NCBI GenBank assembly: GCA_035447605.1
Contig: DAOTHJ010000009.1
Location: forward strand, 1-64,000
Length of the DNA stretch: 64,000 bases
Direction: 5' to 3'
DNA from: UMGS1668 sp035447605
GTDB lineage: Bacteria > Bacillota > Clostridia > Oscillospirales > Ruminococcaceae
A program made the position numbers and the translations under genes. The notes under the pieces were generated by a model. The model was not told where the DNA came from. It was given only the letters and a program-made list of their open reading frames with translations, and did no database searches. Positions 1 to 11,173 of the stretch are shown piece by piece (position 1 is the first letter of the stretch; each line of letters opens with the position of its first letter).

Positions 1-87
1 GGAGACGGTGGGATTCGAACCCACGGACGGTGTTACCCATCACTCGATTTCGAGTCGAGGCCGTTATGACCACTTCGATACGTCTCC
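1..87 (-). tRNA. tRNA-Ser(CGA)
   Basis: Read on the minus strand the sequence folds as a class II (long variable arm) tRNA. The acceptor GGAGACG pairs with CGTCTCC, the T-loop is GGTTCGAATCC, and the anticodon stem CTCGA/TCGAG encloses the loop CTCGAAA, giving anticodon CGA (serine, UCG codons). CCA is not encoded within the window. The gene touches the window edge, but the mature ends are complete. Confidence 0.95.
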
Positions 88-209
88 GTATGATTCGGCA
101 CCGGAAAAACCGGCCCAATTATCATAGCACGAAACCATTCGCCGGTCAATTGTTTCTTGTAGAATGAAAGAAAAAGACGCTTGCCCATGCGGTTTCCGAC
201 CAGATCCTG

Positions 210-238
210 TTGACAGGGACAGTAAAAAAATGTATATT
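210..238 (+). promoter_or_regulatory. sigma-A type promoter for the CNNM/CorC gene
   Basis: TTGACA at 210-215 is separated by exactly 17 bases from TATATT at 233-238. It lies about 60 bases upstream of the transporter start at 298, in the only AT-rich stretch between the tRNA and that gene. Confidence 0.75.
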
Positions 239-297
239 ATTTAATAATACCTATATTGGTATGAATTTTATATGCTTGAAAGAAGAGATCAATCCAA

Positions 298-1650
298 ATG
301 GATGACCCCGGTAGTACACGGTATCTGCTTCTTCTGATCTGCCTCGTCGGCGTCGGAGGATTTTTTGCGATGAGCAAGGCGGCGCTGATTTCCCTCAACG
401 ACGCAAAGCTCCATAAGGACGCGGACGATGGGAGTAAAAGCGCTATAACCCTTTGCAGGATGGCGGACGAGCCGAATGATTTCCTGGCCATGATCCGGGC
501 CGCGGTCACGCTGTTTGGTTTTCTCGCCGCCGCGTTCGCGGCAAACGAGTACACCGCGCCGGCCGCGGAATTTTTCGGGCGTTATGTTCCGCTTGCCGCG
601 GAGACGGTACAGGTGCTCACGCTGATCCTGCTGACGCTCGTGCTCACGTTTTTTATGCTGGTGTTCGGCGGTGTGGTGCCGAAATGGATCGGCATGCACA
701 AGCCGGAAAAAATCGCCTACGGCGTTTCGGGGATCCTGTATCTCTTTTATCTGTTTTTCCGCCCGCTGGTGAAGCTCGTTGACGGTTCCGCCGCGGCCAT
801 CATGAAGCTTGCCGGCATCGATTCGGTCGGCGAGCCGGAAGGGGCCACCGAAGAGAACATCCGGATGATGCTCGACGCCGGAAACGAAAACGGCACCATC
901 CAGGAGAGCGAACGCGATATGATCAACAACATCTTCGAGTTCGACGACCGCACGGTGGGCGAGGTGATGACGCACCGCATCGACATGACCGCCGTGGAAC
1001 AGAGCGACGGCATCGGCGAAGTTGTGGAGACTGCCATTGCGGATGGCTACTCCCGGCTCCCGGTCTACGAGGAGACGATCGACAACATCCGGGGCGTCAT
1101 CTACGTCAAGGATCTGCTCTCCCTGATCGGAGACCCGGATTTCCGGAGCAGGAAGGTGGAGGATTTCATCCGGCCAGTCAACTTCGTGCCGGAATCCAAC
1201 AGCTGCCGCGAGGTCTTTGCGGAATTCCAACAGAAAAAGATCCAGCTTGCCATCGTTGTGGATGAGTATGGCGGCACCGCGGGCATCATCTCCATGGAGG
1301 ATCTGCTCGAGGCCATCGTCGGAAATATTCAGGACGAGTATGACGACGACGAAGAGGAGGAGATCTCGCAGATCGACGAGGAAAACTTCGATCTCGACGG
1401 GACCGTCTTTCTCAAAGATATCGACGACCTGATCGGCATCGAGGTGCCGATGGATGCGGAATACGATACGCTCGGCGGCCTGCTGACCGATATGCTCGGA
1501 CGCATTCCGGAAGAGGACGAACACCCCGTCATCGTCTACGGCGGCGTGGAGTTCACGGTTCTGAAGACGGAGGAACACCACATCGCAAGGGTTCACGCGC
1601 ATATTCTCTCGGAGGAGGAAAAGGAAGCCCGCGAGGAGAAAAAGGAGTAA
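298..1650 (+). CDS. CNNM/CorC-family membrane protein (hemolysin-C-like, CBS domains)
   Basis: The 450-residue protein has the CNNM architecture. An N-terminal membrane part has hydrophobic segments near residues 8-26, 60-82 and 100-130. A cytosolic CBS pair follows at about 210-330, including MTHRIDM and VDEYGGTAGIISMEDLLE. The C-terminal CorC/HlyC domain lies at about 360-440 (YDTLGGLLTDMLGRIPE). The family is linked to Mg2+/Co2+ or Na+ efflux at the membrane; the ion handled here cannot be read from sequence. A very acidic run (DDDEEEE) precedes the CorC domain. The gene stands alone between a good promoter and a strong terminator. ATG at 298 is the first start after the promoter; its ribosome site (AGAAGAGA) is only moderate. 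Confidence 0.9.
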   Translation: MDDPGSTRYLLLLICLVGVGGFFAMSKAALISLNDAKLHKDADDGSKSAITLCRMADEPNDFLAMIRAAVTLFGFLAAAFAANEYTAPAAEFFGRYVPLAAETVQVLTLILLTLVLTFFMLVFGGVVPKWIGMHKPEKIAYGVSGILYLFYLFFRPLVKLVDGSAAAIMKLAGIDSVGEPEGATEENIRMMLDAGNENGTIQESERDMINNIFEFDDRTVGEVMTHRIDMTAVEQSDGIGEVVETAIADGYSRLPVYEETIDNIRGVIYVKDLLSLIGDPDFRSRKVEDFIRPVNFVPESNSCREVFAEFQQKKIQLAIVVDEYGGTAGIISMEDLLEAIVGNIQDEYDDDEEEEISQIDEENFDLDGTVFLKDIDDLIGIEVPMDAEYDTLGGLLTDMLGRIPEEDEHPVIVYGGVEFTVLKTEEHHIARVHAHILSEEEKEAREEKKE

Positions 1651-1697
1651 TTCTGCCGGAGCGGCCCAGCTTCCGTTCCGTTTTTATCGTAGAAATC

Positions 1698-1738
1698 AAA
1701 AAGAGGCACCCGCTTTTGACGCGGATGCCTCTTTTTTT
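1698..1738 (+). terminator. intrinsic terminator after the CNNM gene
   Basis: A near-perfect stem AAGAGGCACCCGC / GCGGATGCCTCTT is followed by a run of T. Together with the next hairpin it fills most of the 335-base convergent gap 1651-1985, where I see no gene. Confidence 0.85.
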
Positions 1739-1895
1739 GAGCACGAAACGGGATTTTTCGCCGCAGAGCGAAGGACAAGCCTGAGCGAGGCCTGCGCGGG
1801 AAAAGATTCCGCTCCTTTGCCGCCGGCCGCTTTTTCCGGGACGGTCCGCCGCCTGCGGGAGTTTTTTCGGAACCGTGCCCGGTTTTTGCAAGCAT

Positions 1896-1936
1896 AAAGA
1901 AACCGGCCGCTTCAGGAAGCAGCCGGTTTCTTTTAT
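1896..1936 (-). terminator. terminator after ppdK (bidirectional)
   Basis: The stem AAAGAAACCGGC(CG)CTTC...GCCGGTTTCTTTT has A-tract and T-tract on opposite sides, so it can work on both strands. It lies 50 bases beyond the ppdK stop codon. Confidence 0.75.
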
Positions 1937-1985
1937 TGAGCATAGGAAATGGCCTTTGTAAAAGGATACGAGCACGGCCGAACCG

Positions 1986-4622
<2,637 letters not shown>

Positions 4623-4776
4623 GAAAGAACCCCCCTCTTTTTGCTTTCCAATATGAAAGAAATATCTCAATTTGAAAGAAATTATAACAGAAGACATATT
4701 AGTTTTCTACATTTGAATGGTAAAATCTACGATTTGGACGAAAATTCGTGCTTCTACGAAATATTTGAGTTAATAC

Positions 4777-4805
4777 TTGCAAAAATGCGGGGAGGTTGGC
4801 ATAAT
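4777..4805 (+). promoter_or_regulatory. promoter of the glmU-like/prs pair
   Basis: TTGCAA (4777-4782), 17 bases, then CATAAT (4800-4805). It lies 40 bases upstream of the ATG at 4845 in the divergent ppdK/glmU-like gap. Confidence 0.65.
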
Positions 4806-4844
4806 GTATATGAAGTAATTTGCTTTCCGGGAGGGATCATTCCG

Positions 4845-6119
4845 ATGTCTGAGGCCTGTGCGCTCATCTATACCGCCGGCGAAACCCGCATCCGGGACGA
4901 CCGGCCGGACGCCCTATGCGACGTATTGTTCCAGCCGATGATCGGCTGGGTCAGCGCTGCGCTGGACGAAGCGGGGATCACGGACCGCTGTTACGTCTTC
5001 GCCAAAAATGCGGAGGCGTTTTCGGCCTATACCGGTGACGCGCCTGTTTTCTCCGGCGAGGAGGGGAGTTATCTTCCCTATGCCGCAAAGGACTGGGTCG
5101 CCCAGCATGGCGACAGAGACGTGCTGATTATCCGGGCAGAGAATCCATTTCTTGGCGCGGAGACAGTTTCCGCCTCGTGGGCCTACCATATCAATAACGG
5201 CCAGAAACTGACCATCCTTGCTTCCGGCGGAAGGGAAGCCATGATCCGCGAACTCAATTCCAGCGCGTATTGGGTGAAGGCGGATTTTCTTTTTGAGCTT
5301 TTTGACCATGGCGATCCGAAGGAAGAAAAATTTTTGGCTGCGGCGCTCACGGTTCTTTCCGATCGGGAGGAGACCGCGGCGACCTTCGTGGCCGCAAGAA
5401 AAGAACTGTATATGACGGCCTCCGATCCGGTGGGACTGCTGACGCTCAACGCGGCGGCCCGCACGATCGTGCTGACGAAGCTGTGCAAGGCGGGCGTGGA
5501 ATTCCTCTGCACCGACGGCATCCTGATCGCCCCGTCGGTTCAGATCGGAAAGAACACCACAATCCTGCCGGGGACGATTCTGAAGGGCAATACCGTGATC
5601 GGCGAGAACTGCGAAATCGGCCCGAACAGCTATATCGAGAACTGCGCCGTCGGGGACGGATGCAAAATTTTCGCCACCAAGATGGCCGACGCCATCTTTA
5701 AGAACGGCGCAAAGATCGGCCCGTTCTCCCAGATCCGGCCGGGAACCGTGATCGGCGAGGACGTGAAGATCGGCGACTATGTGGAAATCAAGAATTCCGA
5801 AGTCGGCGCGAGAACCAGCGTCGCGCACCTGACCTATATCGGGGACGCGGATGTCGGCGAGGGCGTCAATTTCGGCTGCGGCGTCTGCATTGCAAATTTT
5901 GACGGACAGAAAAAATACCGCACGGTGATCGGCGACAACGCCTTCATCGGCTGCAACACGAACCTGATTGCGCCGGTAAAGGTCGGCTCCTTCGCTTACA
6001 CGGCGGCGGGGACCACGGTGACCGAAGACGTTCCGGACGAAGCCCTGTGCATCGGCCGCCCACGTCAGGAAAATAAAGAGGAATGGGTCCGTCTTCACAA
6101 TAAAGTCAGGAAAAACTAA
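4845..6119 (+). CDS. GlmU-like protein with degenerate uridylyltransferase domain and intact left-handed beta-helix
   Basis: The 424-residue protein is shorter than typical GlmU (about 455). The C-terminal half (from about residue 220) is a clear hexapeptide-repeat LbH domain of GlmU type, with GHLTYLGDAE matched as AHLTYIGDAD (acetyltransferase His present) and FDGQKKYRTVIGD. The N-terminal half keeps the size and position of the nucleotidyltransferase domain, but the signature LAAGxGTRMxSxxPK reads IYTAGETRIRDDRPDA; the glycine loop and the lysine are gone. UDP-GlcNAc pyrophosphorylase activity is therefore doubtful, while glucosamine-1-phosphate acetylation may remain. The glmU-prs order is as in Bacillus. 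ATG at 4845 has GGGAGG 10 bases upstream. The frame stays open far upstream through antisense ppdK, but that part is not coding. Confidence 0.85.
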   Translation: MSEACALIYTAGETRIRDDRPDALCDVLFQPMIGWVSAALDEAGITDRCYVFAKNAEAFSAYTGDAPVFSGEEGSYLPYAAKDWVAQHGDRDVLIIRAENPFLGAETVSASWAYHINNGQKLTILASGGREAMIRELNSSAYWVKADFLFELFDHGDPKEEKFLAAALTVLSDREETAATFVAARKELYMTASDPVGLLTLNAAARTIVLTKLCKAGVEFLCTDGILIAPSVQIGKNTTILPGTILKGNTVIGENCEIGPNSYIENCAVGDGCKIFATKMADAIFKNGAKIGPFSQIRPGTVIGEDVKIGDYVEIKNSEVGARTSVAHLTYIGDADVGEGVNFGCGVCIANFDGQKKYRTVIGDNAFIGCNTNLIAPVKVGSFAYTAAGTTVTEDVPDEALCIGRPRQENKEEWVRLHNKVRKN

Positions 6120-6144
6120 AAGCAAACGACAGGGAGAGAGAAAA

Positions 6145-7113
6145 ATGAACCTTCACGGCAAAGACATTAAGATTTTCGCCGGAAATGCCTGCCCCAGAGA
6201 GGCCGCAGACATCGCGAAAAATATCGGCATCCCGCTCGGCCAGTGCACGGTCAGGCATTTTGCGGATGGAGAGATTTCGGTTTCGCTTGAGGAATCCGTC
6301 CGCGGCTCCGACGTTTTCGTCGTGCAGTCCACCTGCAATCCGGTCAATGACAATCTGATGGAACTGCTGATTATGATCGACGCGCTGAAGCGTGCCTCCG
6401 CCGGCCGCATCAACGCGGTAATCCCGTATTTCGGCTATGCCCGCCAGGACAGAAAAGCCCGCCCCCGCGAGCCGATCTCCGCAAAGCTGGTCGCGAATAT
6501 GATCACCGCCGCCGGCGCGGACCGGGTTCTGACGATGGACCTGCATGCCGCCCAGATTCAGGGCTTTTTCGACATTCCGGTCGATCACCTGCTCGGCGTG
6601 CCGATTCTCAGCCCCTATTTTCAGCCGCTGGTTCACGGCCACGAGGACGAATATGTGGCCGTCTCCCCGGATTTCGGCTCCGTCACCAGAGCCCGCAAAT
6701 TCGTTGAGAAGCTTGATATTCCGATCGCCATCATCGACAAACGCCGCCCGAAGGCCAACGTCTCCGAGGTCATGAATATCATCGGCGACGTCCGGGGCAA
6801 GAAGTGCATCATCGTCGACGACATGGTCGATACCGCCGGCACCCTCTGCCACGCGGCCGAGGCGCTCGTCAAGATCGGCGGGGCCACCAAGATCGTCGCC
6901 TGCGCTACCCATGCCGTACTCTCCGATCCGGCCATCGAGCGCCTTCAGGATAGCTGCATCGACGAGCTTGTCTTTCTTGACACGATTCCGCTTCCGCCGG
7001 AAAAACGCATCGACAAGATCACGATCCTGCCGGTTGCGCCGATCTTCGCCGAGGCGATCGAGCGGATTTACGGCGAGCGCCCGGTCAGCCCGCTTTTTGA
7101 GAAGCAGCAGTAA
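6145..7113 (+). CDS. prs: ribose-phosphate pyrophosphokinase
   Basis: This 322-residue class I PRPP synthetase makes phosphoribosyl pyrophosphate from ribose 5-phosphate and ATP for nucleotide, His, Trp and NAD synthesis. Visible motifs are the ATP-binding region RQDRKARPREPISAKL, the His-containing DLHAAQIQGFF flexible loop, and the PRPP loop VDDMVDTAGTL near residue 225. It follows the GlmU-like gene by 25 bases, with GGAGAGAG upstream, and is probably co-transcribed. It ends 13 bases from the convergent M14 peptidase gene with no obvious terminator between them. Confidence 0.97.
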   Translation: MNLHGKDIKIFAGNACPREAADIAKNIGIPLGQCTVRHFADGEISVSLEESVRGSDVFVVQSTCNPVNDNLMELLIMIDALKRASAGRINAVIPYFGYARQDRKARPREPISAKLVANMITAAGADRVLTMDLHAAQIQGFFDIPVDHLLGVPILSPYFQPLVHGHEDEYVAVSPDFGSVTRARKFVEKLDIPIAIIDKRRPKANVSEVMNIIGDVRGKKCIIVDDMVDTAGTLCHAAEALVKIGGATKIVACATHAVLSDPAIERLQDSCIDELVFLDTIPLPPEKRIDKITILPVAPIFAEAIERIYGERPVSPLFEKQQ

Positions 7114-7126
7114 CCGCCCGCCCTTC

Positions 7127-8023
7127 TCATAACATCAAAGAAAGAAACAGCATCTCGGAAAGCGTTTTTTGGATGTTGACCAGATCTTCCGTCGGCAGGG
7201 GGTTTGTCCCCCTGCCGATTTCTATGGTAAAGCCCGGCAGGCAGAAACGCTGAATGAACCAATCCTTGAAGCCGCCGTAACAGGCGGTGCCCGTCGGATC
7301 GCTGAGCTGATAGCCGGAGGTCTCCGCCAGCAGCTTCGCGATCTCGCGCGAGGCGGAGGGCGTACCGCTTCCGTAGCGCCAGTAGATCTCTTCCCCTTGA
7401 GAGTGGAAGGTATAGAGCCGCTTGACGCCGAAGGTGGTGCAGATTCCGCAGGCGGTGCGCGTCTCGGGCTCGGAGAAGGGCGCCGGTCCGCCGTATTTTC
7501 CAGGCGCGGGGCCGAAGATGCCGCGCTTCTGTTCCAAAACACGAAGTTCCTCCCAGCCCGCGCCGAAATTATGGTTGATATCGACGCCGCGCGCGTTGGC
7601 GTTCCAGTGGATATAGTTCCCTTCCGAGAGACGTTCGACCTTATCGCGCAGGGAGAGCGCGGCTTCCGGCCCGCGGAGGGCGATTTCCACACCGTCCGGG
7701 TTGAGCACCGGTACGACGAGCACGCCCCGCGCAAGAATCGCCCGGCGCACGTCGATCCCGTAAGGGCGGCTGTCGTGCTCGTAGGCGAAGCAGAGTTCGT
7801 CGAAAAATTCCAGCAGCAGCGAGGCGGTCAGCCACTCCGAGCCGTGAACGGCGCCGGCGTAGAGGATGCCTCCGCAGGGATTTCCCAGCGAGAGGGCGGT
7901 GATTTTCCGCCCGAGCACGCTTTTTCCGACAAAGAAGGATTTTGAGCACGGATGGCGGCCCAGAATGCCGCCGATCGAGTAGGTCACGTTTTCCGCCGTC
8001 GGCGGAAGATAGATGGATTCCAC
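7127..8023 (-). CDS. M14-family zinc carboxypeptidase
   Basis: The protein of about 298 residues carries all M14 landmarks: HGSEW (first two zinc ligands), NARGVDINHNF (substrate-binding Asn/Arg), YTFHSQGEEIYW (third zinc ligand His) and FTIEIGRG (catalytic Glu). No signal peptide is seen, so it is probably cytosolic. The closest general type is the gamma-D-glutamyl-(L)-meso-diaminopimelate peptidase group (YqgT/MpaA-like), suggesting murein-peptide recycling; this is inference. GTG at 8023 is preferred because GGAGGTGA lies 6 bases upstream. The TTG at 8029 would abut the ribosome site. It is convergent with prs and divergent from the NUDIX gene. Confidence 0.88.
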   Translation of the reverse strand: MESIYLPPTAENVTYSIGGILGRHPCSKSFFVGKSVLGRKITALSLGNPCGGILYAGAVHGSEWLTASLLLEFFDELCFAYEHDSRPYGIDVRRAILARGVLVVPVLNPDGVEIALRGPEAALSLRDKVERLSEGNYIHWNANARGVDINHNFGAGWEELRVLEQKRGIFGPAPGKYGGPAPFSEPETRTACGICTTFGVKRLYTFHSQGEEIYWRYGSGTPSASREIAKLLAETSGYQLSDPTGTACYGGFKDWFIQRFCLPGFTIEIGRGTNPLPTEDLVNIQKTLSEMLFLSLML

Positions 8024-8100
8024 TGCCAATCACCTCCGGGCATACTACGACTAAGATATGCTGCGGAAGGAAAATATAGAAACCGGAGAGGAGCAATGCC

Positions 8101-8640
8101 ATGAGACTTCAGGAAGAAAAAATTGCGTCCGAAAAAATCTTTTCCGGGCATGTCCTCAACCTCTGTGTGGACCAGGTTCGGCTCCCGAACGGCGGCGAGG
8201 CCGTGCGGGAGGTTGTACGCCATAAAGGGGCGGCGGCCATGCTCGCGCTCGACCGGGACGGCGGCGTATATCTTGTGCGCCAGTTCCGCTACCCTGTGGG
8301 GAAGGCGCTGCTGGAGCTCCCGGCCGGCAAGCTCGAGGCGGGCGAGGAGCCGCTTGCCTGCGCGAAGCGCGAGCTGCTTGAGGAATGCGGCCTATCCGCG
8401 GAGACGTGGATTCCGATGGGCGGCGTATGGTCCTCGCCGGGCTTCTGCGACGAAAGGCTCTGGCTCTTCGCGGCGAAAGGCCTCTCCGTTCTCGGCGCGC
8501 ACCCGGATGACGACGAATTTCTCGATATCGTAAAAATTCCGTTTGACGAGGCGGTCGGCATGGTGCTCTCCGGCGAGATCGAGGATTCCAAATCCCAGAT
8601 CCTGCTGATGAAGGCGAAGCTCATGGGGATCGCGGAATAA
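8101..8640 (+). CDS. NUDIX hydrolase, ADP-ribose pyrophosphatase type
   Basis: The 179-residue protein has a complete NUDIX box (GKLEAGEEPLACAKRELLEE then CGL, about residues 78-100) preceded by the RQFRYPVGKALLELPAG segment typical of NudF-type ADP-ribose pyrophosphatases. It likely hydrolyses ADP-ribose or related NDP-sugars to limit toxic metabolites. A GGAGAGGAGC ribosome site precedes ATG 8101. It is one of four NUDIX genes in this window; the others are smaller and of different subtypes. Confidence 0.92.
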   Translation: MRLQEEKIASEKIFSGHVLNLCVDQVRLPNGGEAVREVVRHKGAAAMLALDRDGGVYLVRQFRYPVGKALLELPAGKLEAGEEPLACAKRELLEECGLSAETWIPMGGVWSSPGFCDERLWLFAAKGLSVLGAHPDDDEFLDIVKIPFDEAVGMVLSGEIEDSKSQILLMKAKLMGIAE

Positions 8641-8828
8641 AAGCGGGTTGAGCGCCCCGGCGTAAAAAAATGGAGCATAAACCGGGCTTCACAGGAACGG
8701 CCTACGGCATAAAAGAATTTTTTACGGTTTATGTGGCAAAAACGAGGCGGCCCCGGATTCGCAAAAGAAATTATGGAGAATTTGCGGGGCGGGCATGGCG
8801 GGGCGCGACCGCCGGCTCACGGAACGCT

Positions 8829-9683
8829 TCAGGTGAAATATTTAATCAGCCGCTCCCGGGAGGTCTCGGTCAGGAAGAGCTTTCCGTCCCGGAGTTCCGC
8901 CTCCATTGTGATGTGGCTCGAGACGGTCACGTCGAGCGAGGCGAGGAAGGCAAGCCCGGGTTCCCGGAGCGTGTGTTCCTTCGCGCCGAAGGAGGCCTCC
9001 GTGTTCTCCGCCACCACGCTGAAGTTGTTGCCGCCCTTCTCCGTCAGGCGGATGAGCCTGCGGTTGAGGAAGGCCGCAACCAGCTTCGAGATCCGGTCGC
9101 AGCGCTCCGTCTCGGTAAAATCCGGGAAGGAGATCACGTCGTAGGTCTTTTTGCCGTTCATGCGCTGCGCACCGGCCAGCAGGTTGATGCTGCGCCCGCC
9201 GCCGGAATAGACGAGCGCGCGCGGAAACGAGAGGTCGTAGCTGCCGAGCGAGTCCACAATTTTTTCGCAGCCGGCGCGGCCGTAGCGGAGCCAGCCGTCG
9301 ATTTGGATGCCGTACTCCGTCTCCAGCGCGGCGATCAGCGCTTCCGTTCCGGAGGAGCTGCAGAGGGAGCGGATGTCGGTCTCCTCGTTTTCATAAGAAA
9401 TTGTACAGGAAGCGGGAAACGTGAAGACCGGGATGCGCCCGGCCGGCATATCGAAGCGGACGAGCGTAAAATATTCCGCGCTTTTTCCGCCGTAATCCAT
9501 GCCGATCAGCAGCACGCTGAAATTATCTTCCTGACGCGGAATATAACCGCCTTGGGAGGAGGATTCCTGCGGCACCGGCTCCTGCACACCGGGCGCCGAC
9601 AGAGAAAAAACGGCGTAGACGGCACCGCAGAACAGCAGCAGAAAGCTGGCCGTAAACGCCAGCAGAAACGTCCGTACCCTCAT
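8829..9683 (-). CDS. LCP (LytR-CpsA-Psr)-like secreted or membrane-anchored protein, degenerate
   Basis: The 284-residue protein has one N-terminal membrane anchor (about residues 5-28), a short Ser/Gln-rich linker and a region resembling an LCP domain (NFSVLLIGMD at the first strand; later an RYGRAGCEKIVDSLG region). The Asp/Arg residues that LCP enzymes use to bind pyrophosphate are not apparent: DSRxDT is replaced by MDYGGKSAEYFT. It may be a non-catalytic LCP relative rather than a wall-polymer ligase. ATG 9683 is chosen over an upstream in-frame ATG because GGGAGGGAGG sits 8 bases before it. It appears to be transcribed alone. Confidence 0.65.
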   Translation of the reverse strand: MRVRTFLLAFTASFLLLFCGAVYAVFSLSAPGVQEPVPQESSSQGGYIPRQEDNFSVLLIGMDYGGKSAEYFTLVRFDMPAGRIPVFTFPASCTISYENEETDIRSLCSSSGTEALIAALETEYGIQIDGWLRYGRAGCEKIVDSLGSYDLSFPRALVYSGGGRSINLLAGAQRMNGKKTYDVISFPDFTETERCDRISKLVAAFLNRRLIRLTEKGGNNFSVVAENTEASFGAKEHTLREPGLAFLASLDVTVSSHITMEAELRDGKLFLTETSRERLIKYFT

Positions 9684-9752
9684 CGATACCGCCTCCCTCC
9701 CGATACCGTTAGTTTGGCCGGGCAAAAGGGAAAAATATCGCCTTGACGGCGT

Positions 9753-9797
9753 AAAAAATACCGGCCGGGTTTTTCAGAACCCAAGCCGGTATTTTTA
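9753..9797 (-). terminator. bidirectional intrinsic terminator downstream of cysK and its relic
   Basis: AAAAATACCGG pairs with CCGGTATTTTT, with an inner GGGTT/AACCC stem, giving T-tracts on both strands. It lies between the LCP-like gene and the cysK tail relic. The gap 9684-10128 otherwise holds only the relic. Confidence 0.75.
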
Positions 9798-9988
9798 TCG
9801 ATTTGTATCTGCTTTTTGGCCGCCGCACGGAGAAAAAAGTTGTGCGTTTCCATAAAAATTTTTTAAGAAGCGTATCCGGGAAAAGGCTTTCCGCAGACGA
9901 ATCGGCGGAGAAAGACGGAGATCTTACCCCAGAGTCCAAAAATTCTGCTTTGGAGTCCGGAGATTTCGCCTCAGGAGCTGAAATTTAT

Positions 9989-10050
9989 TCCCCGAACACG
10001 CCGCAGGAGAAATAGAGGTCGCCGGTATCGGGGAGCAGAGGGACGATCAG
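9989..10050 (-). pseudogene. relic copy of the cysK 3' end
   Basis: These 62 bases match 10133-10194, the true end of cysK, with only two substitutions, at a constant offset of 144. Read on the minus strand they encode KLIVPLLPDTGDLYFSCGVF plus GE and a TAA stop, where cysK itself has TGA and Arg in place of the Leu. Weaker similarity continues about 15 bases further. No start codon or full gene is present. The match at codon level, with the stop codon swapped, suggests the tail of a diverged cysK allele rather than a recent slip. Three other genes in the window show the same arrangement. Confidence 0.85.
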
Positions 10051-10128
10051 TTTTCTGCAGCCTTTCGGGAAACCGATCCGGCATCTCCGAAGAAATCCGG
10101 TCGGACAGGCCGAACATGCGGCCGACGA

Positions 10129-11058
10129 TCACTCCCCGAACACGCCGCAGGAGAAATAGCGGTCGCCGGTATCGGGGAGCAGAGGAACGATCAGCTTGCC
10201 GCGGTTCTCCGGCCGTTTGGCAAGCTCGACCGCGGCCGCCGTCGCGCCGCCGGAGGAGATGCCCGCGAGGATGCCCTCTTTTCTGGCAAGCAGCGCCGTA
10301 AACCGGTAGGCGTCCTCATCGGTGATGTCGAGAATCTCGTCGATCAGCGAGCGATCAAGGATCTCCGGGATAAAATTCGGGCCGATGCCCTGAATCTTAT
10401 GTTTGCCGGGCGTGCCCTTCGTCAGCAGCGGCGAAGAGGCCGGCTGGAACCCGACGATCCGGATCGCCGGGTTTTGTTCCTTGAGGTATCTTGCCGTGCC
10501 GGTGATCGTGCCGCCGGTGCCGATGCCGGCGACGAGGATATCGATTTTTCCGTCGGTCTGGCGGAAAATTTCCGGCCCGGTGGTGCGGTAGTGCGCGTCC
10601 GGATTGGCGGGATTCGTGAACTGGGAGGGCATGAAGCTTTCCGGCACCGAGGAGAGAAGCTCCTTGGCCTTTTTGACGCAGCCCGTCATGCCGAGCGCGC
10701 CGTCGGTGAGGACGCATTCGGCGCCGAAGGCCTTCATCACGGCCATGCGCTCCGGGCTCATGTTGTCCGGCATCACGATGATGACGTGGTAGCCCTTTGA
10801 TGCCGCAACGGCCGCAAGCCCGATGCCGGTATTGCCGCTCGTCGGCTCAATAATTGTGGAATTCGGCTTGAGCATGCCTCTTTCCTCAGCGTCCGCAATC
10901 ATGTTCGCGGCGACGCGATCCTTGATGCTCCCGCCGGGGTTCCCTTTTTCAAGTTTGGCGGCAACGGTCGCCTCCAGCCCGTAAAAAGATTCGATATTGC
11001 GCAGCTCGAGCATCGGCGTGTTGCCGATGAGCTCGGTAAAGTTCTTTTTGATCTCCAT
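10129..11058 (-). CDS. cysK: cysteine synthase (O-acetylserine sulfhydrylase)
   Basis: This 309-residue PLP enzyme makes cysteine from O-acetylserine and sulfide. PLP-lysine motif NPGGSIKDRVA, the substrate loop TSGNTGIG and the phosphate loop GIGTGGTITG are all intact. ATG 11058 (MEIKKNFTELIG) has AAAGAGG upstream; the nine codons upstream of it are not needed. It is divergent from the PsuG-like gene. Directly downstream lies a second copy of its own last 20 or so codons (9989-10050). Confidence 0.96.
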   Translation of the reverse strand: MEIKKNFTELIGNTPMLELRNIESFYGLEATVAAKLEKGNPGGSIKDRVAANMIADAEERGMLKPNSTIIEPTSGNTGIGLAAVAASKGYHVIIVMPDNMSPERMAVMKAFGAECVLTDGALGMTGCVKKAKELLSSVPESFMPSQFTNPANPDAHYRTTGPEIFRQTDGKIDILVAGIGTGGTITGTARYLKEQNPAIRIVGFQPASSPLLTKGTPGKHKIQGIGPNFIPEILDRSLIDEILDITDEDAYRFTALLARKEGILAGISSGGATAAAVELAKRPENRGKLIVPLLPDTGDRYFSCGVFGE

Positions 11059-11106
11059 AGTTCGGCCTCTTTTCTGTGACGCCATTATATCACATGCGGG
11101 AACGCA

Positions 11107-11135
11107 TTGACAATCGGTGCGTTTTAAATTATATT
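11107..11135 (+). promoter_or_regulatory. promoter of the psuG-like/thpR/DUF4364 operon
   Basis: TTGACA (11107-11112), a 17-base spacer and TATATT (11130-11135). It lies 39 bases upstream of the first gene, which has AAAAGGAGG as its ribosome site. Confidence 0.8.
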
Positions 11136-11173
11136 ATATAAGTATCAGTTTGCCCTGAAAAGGAGGAAACGTC

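Noticed and set aside
289..1602. 437-codon minus-strand frame over the CNNM gene
   Set aside because: Antisense shadow rich in His/Asp/Arg with no family resemblance or ribosome site; the CNNM protein on the plus strand is certain.
9803..10015. 70-codon plus-strand frame downstream of the terminator
   Set aside because: No ribosome site, and it runs into the antisense of the cysK relic.
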